NCBI GenBank assembly: GCA_002292285.1
Contig: DBBP01000024.1
Location: 62,001 to 126,000 of the forward strand
Source of the DNA: Proteobacteria bacterium UBA981
GTDB lineage: Bacteria > Pseudomonadota > Gammaproteobacteria > Ga0077536
Direction of reading: 5' to 3'
Length of the DNA stretch: 64,000 bases
The notes beneath the pieces are model-generated. The model was not told the DNA's origin. It saw only the letters and a program-made list of their open reading frames with translations, and ran no database searches. Shown here one piece after another: positions 17,087-24,747 of the stretch; position 1 is the stretch's first letter, and the number at the start of each line of letters is the position of its first letter. A program made the translations under genes and the position numbers.

Positions 17087-18406
17087 ATGGAAGAACAAAC
17101 TAAACACCTGTTGCTGGTTGATGACAATGCAGAGCAAGTGAGTGCAGTAATCAATTTTTGCGCACGGTCGCAATGGCCGTACGTTGAAGTTGAAACATAC
17201 GACCCAACGCTCGGCGTCCCGAAAGCGGACTTCAATTGGGGAGATTTCGATCTTCTGCTGCTTGATCTGAACGTTGGTAGGAAGCATCACAATGGGCTGG
17301 AATGGCTACGGCTAATGCAACAATCGGCAGCGCTGCCGACTACCATCATCCTTGCCGAAGTCGTGACCGCGGCAATTCGCAACGACGCCGCGACAGCTGG
17401 CGCGAAAGCGGTCATCGACAAGCTCGAGTTATCGCCTCGGAAATTTCGCGAGATTGCGAGCCTGATTGGTCCTACTGAACGCGGAGTTACGGATAAACGG
17501 TCGTCTGATTCCGGCGCACCCGATCTGGATCAAACGTTAGTCAACCCCAGCGACATATCGTCTCGACTTCAACGCGTAGCGGCGTCCGAGACGAAACACG
17601 ACGGATTATCGGACGACACACCGATTCCCGGTTATCGATTGCTTAAGAAAATGCGTGGCAGCGGCATTGCACAAATATTCGTAGCCGAGCAGTTGGGTGG
17701 TGAAAACAATATTGTCGTGCTGAAGGCCTTGCGTTTGAATGACGGTATTAGCGACGCGATGCAGCGGCGTTTCACACGCGAGTACCGGTATATTGAAAGT
17801 ATTAACCATCCTTCGGTAGTCAACGTTTTCGAAACTGGCCTTACTGATGAATTCGCTTATATCGCGATGGAATATTGTCCGCACGGCACGTTGGTAGATT
17901 TAATCGACCAGGGCATTACTGCAGAGGATACCATTAGTTTCGTCAAGCAAATCGCCGCCGGACTCGGCGCGGTACATTTGCACGGAATTTCCCATCGCGA
18001 CATAAAACCGGCCAATTGTTTGTTAAGAACGCCTAAGCGGGTTGTGCTGGCCGATTTCGGCATCGCAAAGGACGAACGCACCATGCAGGCACTGACCAGC
18101 GATGATGATTTTTTCGGGACTCTTTTTTACACGAGTCCGGAGCAACTGAAGGGTGCTGAAGGGGACGCGCGTGGCGATCTTTATAGCTTGGGCATCATGA
18201 TGTACCAGATGCTCAGCGGCTCGTTGCCGTATGCTTCGAAGGGGTTGCGCTCACTCATTCACGCGCATATCAATGAGCCCCTGCCGCCGCTACCTGAAGC
18301 AGTGGCACGGTATCAGTCTGTTGTCGATGGGTTGACCGAAAAGGACCCCGACAAGCGCACTCAAAGCACTAAGGATCTGCTCGCCGCACTCGAAGTCATC
18401 GGGTGA
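17087..18406 (+). CDS. Receiver domain-Ser/Thr protein kinase fusion
   Basis: This 439-residue cytoplasmic signalling protein joins an N-terminal response-regulator receiver domain (about 7-130) to a eukaryotic-like Ser/Thr kinase domain (about 183-439) through a roughly 50-residue polar linker. The receiver has D12-D13, the phospho-acceptor D60 in LLLLDLN, and K112; the usual switch Thr is Ala (IILAE). The kinase has the ATP lysine K213 (VVLKAL), H303-R304-D305-I-K307-P-A-N310, D323-F-G and SPEQL in the activation segment. The glycine loop is unusual (MRGSGIAQIFVA). No transmembrane segment or sensor is present, so phosphotransfer from an unlinked histidine kinase would control the kinase. 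An alternative GTG start at 17057 adds ten residues. Confidence 0.88.
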   Translation: MEEQTKHLLLVDDNAEQVSAVINFCARSQWPYVEVETYDPTLGVPKADFNWGDFDLLLLDLNVGRKHHNGLEWLRLMQQSAALPTTIILAEVVTAAIRNDAATAGAKAVIDKLELSPRKFREIASLIGPTERGVTDKRSSDSGAPDLDQTLVNPSDISSRLQRVAASETKHDGLSDDTPIPGYRLLKKMRGSGIAQIFVAEQLGGENNIVVLKALRLNDGISDAMQRRFTREYRYIESINHPSVVNVFETGLTDEFAYIAMEYCPHGTLVDLIDQGITAEDTISFVKQIAAGLGAVHLHGISHRDIKPANCLLRTPKRVVLADFGIAKDERTMQALTSDDDFFGTLFYTSPEQLKGAEGDARGDLYSLGIMMYQMLSGSLPYASKGLRSLIHAHINEPLPPLPEAVARYQSVVDGLTEKDPDKRTQSTKDLLAALEVIG

Positions 18407-18509
18407 TCAGCACTCCCAGCGCGGGCGGCTCCCTCCACGAAAGGTCCAGCTGCCAGCGCGGAGAGTCTAGTCTGGGTAACAGGGGCGCGCCGATGGCGGG
18501 GTGGCGTGG

Positions 18510-19667
18510 CTACCGTGCCTCTCTGAACGCAGCCCGGACGTCTTCGACCAGTGCATCCGGCGCTTCCATCGGCGCGAAGTGACCGCCGCTGTCCATAACG
18601 GTCCAGCGTTTGAGGTTGTAGTGATTTTCCGCCCACTTTTTCGGCACCATGAACAACTCGCCGGGGAATACCGCGATTGACGTTGGCGCAGACACAACCG
18701 GATGGTTGTTGTGCACAGCCGGCCACGGTGCTGCGTAGAATTCGTAGTAATAACGCGCCGAGGTGCAAAACGTCTCGGTGACCCAATACAAGGTCATCGT
18801 CGTGCATAAATCGTCCTGGCTAAAGCATCGCGAGACGTCCCCGCCGCAATCGCTCCAGGCGCGGCGCTTTTCCAGTATCCACGCACACAACGCGGCCGGC
18901 GAATCGTGCATACCGTAGGCGAGTGTTTGCGGGCGGGTGCCCTGTATTGCTGAGTAGGCGCTGCCTTCAGCGAAGAAAGTTTGCGTGCGGTCGAACCAAT
19001 GAGCCTCGTCAGGCGCGTAGGCCTCGCGTTCGGGAAAGGGTCGTTCGGGAAAACCGAGCGGTAGGGTCAGGGTTAAATGTATGCCATGTAAATGCTCGGC
19101 GTATTTGTGCCCCATGTGCGCACTGAGGATCGCTCCCCAATCACCGCCTTGCGCGGCATAGCGTTCGTAGCCCAAGACGTCGTGCATCAGGGTGTGCCAT
19201 AAATCCGCAGTTTCCCACGCGTTGATACCTGGTTTGGTGAGCGGGCTTGAGAATCCGAAGCCGGGCAGTGAGGGCACCACGACATCAAAGGCGTCCGCAG
19301 CGTCGCCGCCGAACGAGGCGGGATCAGTGAGGGGGCCGATCACTTTATGCAGATCCCAGAAAGTCCACGGCCAGCCATGCGAAAGAATCAGCGGCATCGG
19401 CTTCGGACCTTTGCCCCGCACATGGATGAAGTGCACAGGCACGCCATCGATGTCCGTTTTGTAGTTTGGCAAAGCGTTCATTGCCGCTTCCTGGGCTCGC
19501 CAGTCGAATTCGTTTTGCCAATAGCTACAAAGCGATTTCAGTTCCGCCAGATTCGTTCCGTAGCGCCAATCGTCGTTCGCGATTTCGGGCGGCCAGCGCG
19601 TATTGCCGAGGCGCTCATGCAGATCATCAAGGACCGGGTCAGGGATGTGGATTTCGAACGGCTGCAT
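18510..19667 (-). CDS. Epoxide hydrolase (EHN-domain alpha/beta hydrolase)
   Basis: This 385-residue protein has an N-terminal epoxide-hydrolase domain (MQPFEIHIPDPVLDDLHERL onward), followed by an alpha/beta-hydrolase core. HGWPWTFWD (about 97-105) gives the oxyanion motif, and GGDWG places the nucleophile at D176 rather than Ser, as expected for epoxide hydrolysis. Conserved lid tyrosines are plausible around YWVTETF and YYYEFY. SGGHFAPMEAPD holds the catalytic histidine. It converts an epoxide to a diol, here probably in xenobiotic or terpene/steroid catabolism. It is monocistronic and convergent with the receiver-kinase gene. Confidence 0.9.
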   Translation of the reverse strand: MQPFEIHIPDPVLDDLHERLGNTRWPPEIANDDWRYGTNLAELKSLCSYWQNEFDWRAQEAAMNALPNYKTDIDGVPVHFIHVRGKGPKPMPLILSHGWPWTFWDLHKVIGPLTDPASFGGDAADAFDVVVPSLPGFGFSSPLTKPGINAWETADLWHTLMHDVLGYERYAAQGGDWGAILSAHMGHKYAEHLHGIHLTLTLPLGFPERPFPEREAYAPDEAHWFDRTQTFFAEGSAYSAIQGTRPQTLAYGMHDSPAALCAWILEKRRAWSDCGGDVSRCFSQDDLCTTMTLYWVTETFCTSARYYYEFYAAPWPAVHNNHPVVSAPTSIAVFPGELFMVPKKWAENHYNLKRWTVMDSGGHFAPMEAPDALVEDVRAAFREAR

Positions 19668-20241
19668 GTTCTACCTCTGGCTGCTGAGTTTGAGCGGCGC
19701 TCCATGTTAATCACGACTGCGCAAATGGTTGATTCGTATAGTTGCGTCATCCGGGCAGATTTGGCTGATTCGCTATGCAAAGCGCAGCGGACCATCCGCG
19801 ATGACTTGTCCTGACCCGGACGCCAGGGTCAACAGGATAGCGCGAGCGGTGGATAGATTTTGCCATGCCCACCAGCAAAATTCGCCAGTGAATCTCCGCT
19901 TTCGCTTGCGAGATTTTCACCATTGGAGTTCTCGGGCGCAGGTGAGGAATGACCGTGCAGAGGTCGGGAGGCTTTCGGGAAACGCCGTTGGCTGGGTGCC
20001 GCCGGTCGCAATTGCTGCGTTGCCTGGGGCGATCGCAACACGATTGCAGTCGATTTTCTCCGCAACTCGCCTCCCGCGTTGCTGGATCGGGCGGCGTACG
20101 CGGAGAAAAAAACGGGCATTTATGGCTGCACGGTCGAAATTTTACGTCTTGGGACAGAATCCGATGATTTTGATCGTTAAGGACCTTCGGCACGCGCCCT
20201 TACTGACATATACTTAGGCGACCACGATCCGGAGTGAAATT
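19668..20241. other. Long intergenic region, no gene seen
   Basis: This is 574 bases between the divergently transcribed epoxide hydrolase and aldehyde oxidoreductase genes. Open frames on both strands overlap each other and look like chance, with no ribosome sites and low-complexity Arg/Ser-rich translations. Only the GGAG ribosome site at 20231-20234, before ATG 20242, is clear. Promoters for both flanking genes must lie here. An unrecognised small RNA cannot be excluded. Confidence 0.45.
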
Positions 20242-22068
20242 ATGAGCTGGCAAGGTAAAGTTCTTCGCGTCAACCTCACTGCAGGTACCTGCACTAGTGA
20301 GCCCTTGAATATGGCCTGGGCTGAGGCCTATCTGGGCCAGCGCGGACTCGCGACCAAGTATCTACTGGAAGAGATTGATCCCAAAGTCGATCCGCTCAGT
20401 CCGGATAACAAACTAATAATCGCGACTGGCCCGCTGACCGGTACCAACGCGTCGACCGGCGGTCGCTGGTCCGCAGTGACTAAGGGCCCGCTCACTGGTG
20501 CGATTGCGTGTTCAAACTCTGGTGGCCAATTTGGCGGCGAACTCAAGATGGCTGGCTGGGACTTCATTATTTTCGAAGGGCGCTCGGAGAAGCCGGTTTA
20601 CCTTTACCTTGAGGATGAGCATGCTGAACTGCTCGATGCTTCGCATCTCTGGGGCGGCTCGGTGTGGCAAATAGAACCGCAGATCAAGAAGGCACATGAA
20701 GACCCGTTAATCCGCGTCGCCTCGATCGGCCCGGCCGGCGAGAATATGGTGCGCTACGCTTGTATCGTTAACGATCTGCATCGTGCGGCCGGGCGTTCGG
20801 GTGTCGGGGCGGTGATGGGCTCCAAGCATCTGAAAGCCATTGCCGTACGCGGCACGACGGGCGTCAACGTCGTCGACCACAAGAAATTCTTCGCCGCTGT
20901 CAAAGCAACCAACACCACCCTCAACGACAGCGAAGGGCGCATGGGACTGACCCGCTATGGGACAATCCCGATGATGGACATCACCAGTTCGTTTGGCGCG
21001 CTGCCGACCCGGAATAACCGTGAAGTGCAGTTCGAAGGCCACGAACAGATCAACGTGACAGCGATGCAGGAGCCGAATGAGCGCGGACATACCAACTTCA
21101 TCGCCAATGGCGCTTGTTTTGGCTGCACCATCGGTTGCGGCCGGATATGTCACATCGATCCGGAGCATTTCTCCGTCAAGGACCGTCCGCAATACCAGCA
21201 CGCTTCCGGCGGCCTGGAGTACGAGACTGCCTATGCACTTGGCGCCGCAGTTGGCGTAAATGACATCGACGCGGCGACGTTTGCAGGTTTTATGTGCAAC
21301 GAGTACGGCATGGACCCGATTTCTCTCGGCGGGACTATCGCCGCGGCGATGGAGCTTTACGACATCGGTGTAATCACGCAGGAACATACCGGCGGACTCG
21401 ACTTGGCGTTCGGCAATGCAGAAGTACTCTGTCAGATTTCCGAAATGGCCGGCAAAGGCGAGGGTTTTGGCGTCGACATCGGACTGGGATCAAAACTGTT
21501 GTGCGAGAAGTACGGTCGTCCGGATCTGTCCATGGCTGTGAAGGGGCAAGAATTCGCCGCCTACGACGGGCGCGGCATGCAGGGCATGGGACTGGCGTAC
21601 GCGACCAGCAACCGCGGCGCCTGCCATCTGCGTGCCAATCCGTATGCTGATGATTTCGGCACCACGGCACCTGAGGGCAAGCCCATAATGGTCAAGGATT
21701 CGCAAGATTTGATCGCGGCCATCGACTCCAGCGGTCTGTGCGTTTTCACGACCCATGCAGGCGTCGAGGTAACCCACTATGCGAACCAGGTTGACGCCGC
21801 CTGCGGTGGCGGCTGGACCCCGGAACGCTTCCTCGAAACCGGCGAGCGGATCTGGAATCTGGAACGACAGTTTAATCTGGCGGCAGGTCTAACCGCCGCG
21901 GATGACACCCTGCCAAAACGTATCCTTGAAGAACCCGCGCCGAGTGGGGCAGCCAAAGGTATGGTTTGCCAGTTGCCGCATATGCTACCGAAGTACTACG
22001 AATTGCGTGGCTGGACGGCAGATGGCGAAATCAAGTCTGAAACTCTGTCACGTTTGGGACTTGGCTGA
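20242..22068 (+). CDS. Aldehyde ferredoxin oxidoreductase (tungsten/molybdopterin family)
   Basis: This 608-residue member of the aldehyde:ferredoxin oxidoreductase family carries a tungsten-bis-pterin cofactor and one [4Fe-4S] cluster. The N-terminal domain has ATGPLTGTNASTGGRWSAVTKGPLTG, typical for pterin contacts. The cluster ligands are C292-x2-C295-x3-C299 (ACFGCTIGCGRIC), with C500 in DSSGLCVF completing the set. It oxidises aldehydes to acids, or the reverse, with ferredoxin or another low-potential carrier in the cytoplasm. GGAG lies before ATG 20242. A MoaD-like protein follows ten bases downstream. No tungstate transporter or ferredoxin gene is adjacent. Confidence 0.93.
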   Translation: MSWQGKVLRVNLTAGTCTSEPLNMAWAEAYLGQRGLATKYLLEEIDPKVDPLSPDNKLIIATGPLTGTNASTGGRWSAVTKGPLTGAIACSNSGGQFGGELKMAGWDFIIFEGRSEKPVYLYLEDEHAELLDASHLWGGSVWQIEPQIKKAHEDPLIRVASIGPAGENMVRYACIVNDLHRAAGRSGVGAVMGSKHLKAIAVRGTTGVNVVDHKKFFAAVKATNTTLNDSEGRMGLTRYGTIPMMDITSSFGALPTRNNREVQFEGHEQINVTAMQEPNERGHTNFIANGACFGCTIGCGRICHIDPEHFSVKDRPQYQHASGGLEYETAYALGAAVGVNDIDAATFAGFMCNEYGMDPISLGGTIAAAMELYDIGVITQEHTGGLDLAFGNAEVLCQISEMAGKGEGFGVDIGLGSKLLCEKYGRPDLSMAVKGQEFAAYDGRGMQGMGLAYATSNRGACHLRANPYADDFGTTAPEGKPIMVKDSQDLIAAIDSSGLCVFTTHAGVEVTHYANQVDAACGGGWTPERFLETGERIWNLERQFNLAAGLTAADDTLPKRILEEPAPSGAAKGMVCQLPHMLPKYYELRGWTADGEIKSETLSRLGLG

Positions 22069-22078
22069 GTAGCGACTC

Positions 22079-22342
22079 TTGCAGGTATCGCTGAAGCTGG
22101 TCGGCACGCTCGTCGACCAGTTACCCGATGCACATCCGCTTGAGAATGCGCGCGGAACCAACGTGCTGCAATTGTCTGGCGAGCAAGACGTGTCAGGCCT
22201 GTTGCGTCACGTTGGCCTATCTATCGACTCCGAATACTTCGCCATGATTAACGGCGACCACGTGCGCTCCGACGAACTCGTTGGCACCAAGCTGAACGAT
22301 GGCGACGCCGTCATTCTGGTGCCGCCGATGAAGGGTGGCTAG
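22079..22342 (+). CDS. MoaD/ThiS-like ubiquitin-fold sulfur carrier
   Basis: This 87-residue beta-grasp protein ends in PPMKGG. The terminal Gly-Gly is the site that is adenylated and thiocarboxylated in sulfur carriers for molybdopterin synthesis. INGDHVRSDELVGTKLNDGDAVILVPP is the standard C-terminal part of the fold. It begins at TTG 22079, ten bases after the aldehyde oxidoreductase stop; no ATG or GTG alternative exists. The pairing suggests a dedicated carrier for the tungstopterin cofactor of that enzyme, a link seen in other AOR loci. Confidence 0.82.
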   Translation: MQVSLKLVGTLVDQLPDAHPLENARGTNVLQLSGEQDVSGLLRHVGLSIDSEYFAMINGDHVRSDELVGTKLNDGDAVILVPPMKGG

Positions 22343-22763
22343 CTGACTGATAGCCATAGCTATCGACGCGCAACTCGCCGCCCTGGTAGCGCGAGCATTC
22401 GACTATCGATGCAGCAACCCCTCGGTTGTTTTCACCGTTCCCCGGCAGCGGCCGTCCTGCTTCCGGTAACCGTGGTACGCATCCACCCCATTCGTATCCC
22501 TGTGAACGCCTTTGGCTCACCCATCCAAGCTTCCTTCGTGTTACGCAGAGGACACCCAATGTCTGACAAGATGCACTCGGCCAGGTAGGGCACGCGCCAC
22601 AGGGCACTGGGTCGGTATTTCAGCCGCAGCGCTACGACGCGTCACCAACTTGGATAATTGCGCGAGGTATTTAGTGCTTATGCGGGGTATTGATGCATGC
22701 GCCGGGGGCCCCGGCGCATGTGTTCGTACTTGGGCCGACTACAGGCAATACAAACGGGAGGCC
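22343..22763. other. Intergenic region between convergent genes
   Basis: This is 421 bases with no supported gene. It holds two hairpins: a small one (gatagc/gctatc) just after the MoaD-like stop and the strong GC-rich one at 22696-22720. One or both probably end the converging transcripts. Confidence 0.45.
22696..22720. repeat. GC-rich perfect hairpin between convergent genes
   Basis: An 11-base arm (catgcgccggg) faces its exact complement across a three-base loop. It lies between convergent genes, which would suit a bidirectional terminator, but no T-run follows on either strand, so factor-independent termination is not supported. Confidence 0.4.
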
Positions 22764-24437
22764 CTAGCCCGCACTACTGAGCTCGCTGTTCGGCGCTTCG
22801 TTTGCTTCTTCTACAACGAAACCCTGGTAGTCGTTCTCAGCGATTTCCCGAAGGTGTTTGAAGTATTCCGGCCCGCCGAGATGGACAATAAACTGACGAT
22901 GCTTACCCTCGATATTAGCCCCCGAATACCACGAGTCCGTACCGTGGAAAAGTGTTTGCTTCGCGGCTTCCTCGACGTGCTCAGCCCATTCATCCTCAAC
23001 CCCGGGAGCTGCTTCAATGGAGGCGAGATTGTTATCTCGGACATGAGCGATGCAATCCCTGATCCAATCGCTTTCCATCTCGCCGCCGTAGGGCATGTTG
23101 TACAAGACGGACGGTGACTGCGGGCCATGCACCATAAACAGATTCGGGAATCCCGGGATGGTTACGCCGAGGTAGGTGTAGAAACGTTCCTTCCAGGCGC
23201 TGGCCAAATCCACGCCGTCTCGACCGGTCGGGTTCAGACGCAGTAATTTGCCAGTGATGGCGTCATAGCCCGTTGCGAGGACCAGCATATCGAGTTTGTG
23301 CTCACCGCTCTTGGTGATAATGCCGTCGGCGGTAATCCTTTCAATTGGATCGTCGCGCAAATCGACCAGTGTCACGTTGTCGCGATTGTAGGTTTCGAAA
23401 TAGCCGTCGTCGATAGCCTGACGTTTGGTGGCGAGAATATAGTCCGGTAACAATTTTTCTACCGTTGCCGGGTCTTTTACGGTCGAACGAATTTTGCCGC
23501 GGATAAACTCGCACAGCGTGTCGTTTGCTTCTTTGTTCACCAGCAAGTCGTTGTAGCTGTTAAACAGCATGTGCAGGCCACCGTCCTGCCATAGCTCTTC
23601 GTACAGTGCGTTGCGAACTTCCGGCGGATCATCCAAAGCAGACTTTTCAGACATCGGATAGGGCATGCCGAGCGGCGAGACCGCCATAAACTCTTTTCGT
23701 TGTGCAAAAGATTCGCGTGCTTCCGCCAGTTCCTCGGGTTTCACCGGTCGGTTGCCGGCCGGAATGCTGTATTGCGGCGTACGCTGGAACACGGATAAGT
23801 GTCCGGCTTCGCGCGCGATCATGGGAATCGACTGGATGCCAGACGACCCGGTGCCGATCACGCCGACCCGTTTCCCGGCGAACTTCACTTCCTCGGCTGG
23901 CCAGCGTCCGGTGTGGAGCAACTCGCCGGTGAAATCATCAATGCCAGGTATGGCAGGCTTGTTTGCCTCCGATAAGGTCCCCATGGCGGAGATCAGAAAC
24001 TGTGCCGAGATGCTCTCGCCACGGCTGGTTTCGATGTGCCAACGCGAAGACTTTTCATCGAATGTGGCACTTTCAATCCACGTTTCGAGCTGAATATCCG
24101 GTCGTAACTCAAGCCGGTCAGCGACAAAATCGAGATACGTCAGCACCTCAGCCTGTGACGGTTGCCGCTCCTTCCAATCGAACTCGTCGAGTAGTTCCTG
24201 CGAGAAGGAATAGGAATAATAAGGTGCGCTCGGAAAATCGACGCGCGCGCCAGGATAGCGATTCCACCACCACGTACCACCAACTCCGCTGGCGCCTTCG
24301 TACAGACGCACGGATATCCCCATCTCGCGCAAGCGCAGCAGCGCGTACATGCCGGCGAAACCAGCTCCGATTAATACGGCATCGTAGCTTTGCGTGCCGA
24401 CTGTATTTGATTTCGTCTTGGAATCGCGATTGGTCAT
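22764..24437 (-). CDS. Cyclohexanone/phenylacetone monooxygenase-like Baeyer-Villiger enzyme
   Basis: This 557-residue type I Baeyer-Villiger monooxygenase has FAD loop GAGFAG at 24-29 and NADPH loop GTGSSG at 195-200. The full fingerprint FTGELLHTGRWP lies at 169-180. GGTWWWNRYPGARVDFPS is characteristic of the cyclohexanone monooxygenase branch. It should convert a ketone to an ester or lactone with NADPH and O2. ATG 24437 is preceded by GGGGGAG. It converges with the AOR/MoaD unit and lies downstream of the amidohydrolase at 24748 on the same strand, separated by a palindromic repeat. Confidence 0.93.
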   Translation of the reverse strand: MTNRDSKTKSNTVGTQSYDAVLIGAGFAGMYALLRLREMGISVRLYEGASGVGGTWWWNRYPGARVDFPSAPYYSYSFSQELLDEFDWKERQPSQAEVLTYLDFVADRLELRPDIQLETWIESATFDEKSSRWHIETSRGESISAQFLISAMGTLSEANKPAIPGIDDFTGELLHTGRWPAEEVKFAGKRVGVIGTGSSGIQSIPMIAREAGHLSVFQRTPQYSIPAGNRPVKPEELAEARESFAQRKEFMAVSPLGMPYPMSEKSALDDPPEVRNALYEELWQDGGLHMLFNSYNDLLVNKEANDTLCEFIRGKIRSTVKDPATVEKLLPDYILATKRQAIDDGYFETYNRDNVTLVDLRDDPIERITADGIITKSGEHKLDMLVLATGYDAITGKLLRLNPTGRDGVDLASAWKERFYTYLGVTIPGFPNLFMVHGPQSPSVLYNMPYGGEMESDWIRDCIAHVRDNNLASIEAAPGVEDEWAEHVEEAAKQTLFHGTDSWYSGANIEGKHRQFIVHLGGPEYFKHLREIAENDYQGFVVEEANEAPNSELSSAG

Positions 24438-24747
24438 TAAATTCTCCCCCGAGAGCGTGCAAGGTTATGTCAACCCCAAAGGCAGATTAGCACTGACGGG
24501 CACGTCGCGGGTAGTGATTGATAAGGCCGTGATTGCGGTATTTCGGCCGCGTTGTCGGTGGTTTCCCAAAGCGCCCGCCGCTAAACGTCCTCGTGGCGCA
24601 CAACGTGGCCGCTCCGCGTCAAATGGTACGGACGCCCTGGATTTCGTCCAGCAATACAGGCGCACGAAAATCGTAAATTCGGGGACAGTTACTGTATTTC
24701 CACTACGGAAATACAGTAACTGTCCCCGAATTAATTCGAAAACTGAG
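24438..24747. other. Intergenic region containing a family A palindrome
   Basis: This is 310 bases between two minus-strand genes. Apart from the palindrome at 24676-24732, which starts 15 bases after the upstream gene's stop, no gene or regulatory site is apparent. The promoter of the monooxygenase gene is expected in the remaining part. Confidence 0.5.
24676..24732. repeat. Family A REP-like palindrome, copy 2
   Basis: A perfect inverted repeat with 26-base arms and a five-base loop (actac). The arms contain the same ggggacagttactgtattt as the copy at 13039-13097. The bases next to the loop differ between copies but remain complementary (cga/tcg there, cc/gg here), so the stem is preserved. 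It sits 15 bases beyond the stop codon of the amidohydrolase gene at 24748-26454. Confidence 0.9.

Noticed and set aside
19729..20217. A 162-codon plus-strand open frame in the long gap before the aldehyde oxidoreductase
   Set aside because: Its translation is low-complexity and unlike any family. It overlaps equally long frames on the other strand and has no ribosome site.
22696..22720. Intrinsic terminator at the GC-rich hairpin
   Set aside because: The stem is strong, but neither strand has a following T-run. It is kept only as a hairpin feature.
22512..23117. A 201-codon plus-strand frame running into the end of the Baeyer-Villiger gene
   Set aside because: Most of it is antisense to a well-supported gene, and its sequence shows no domain pattern.
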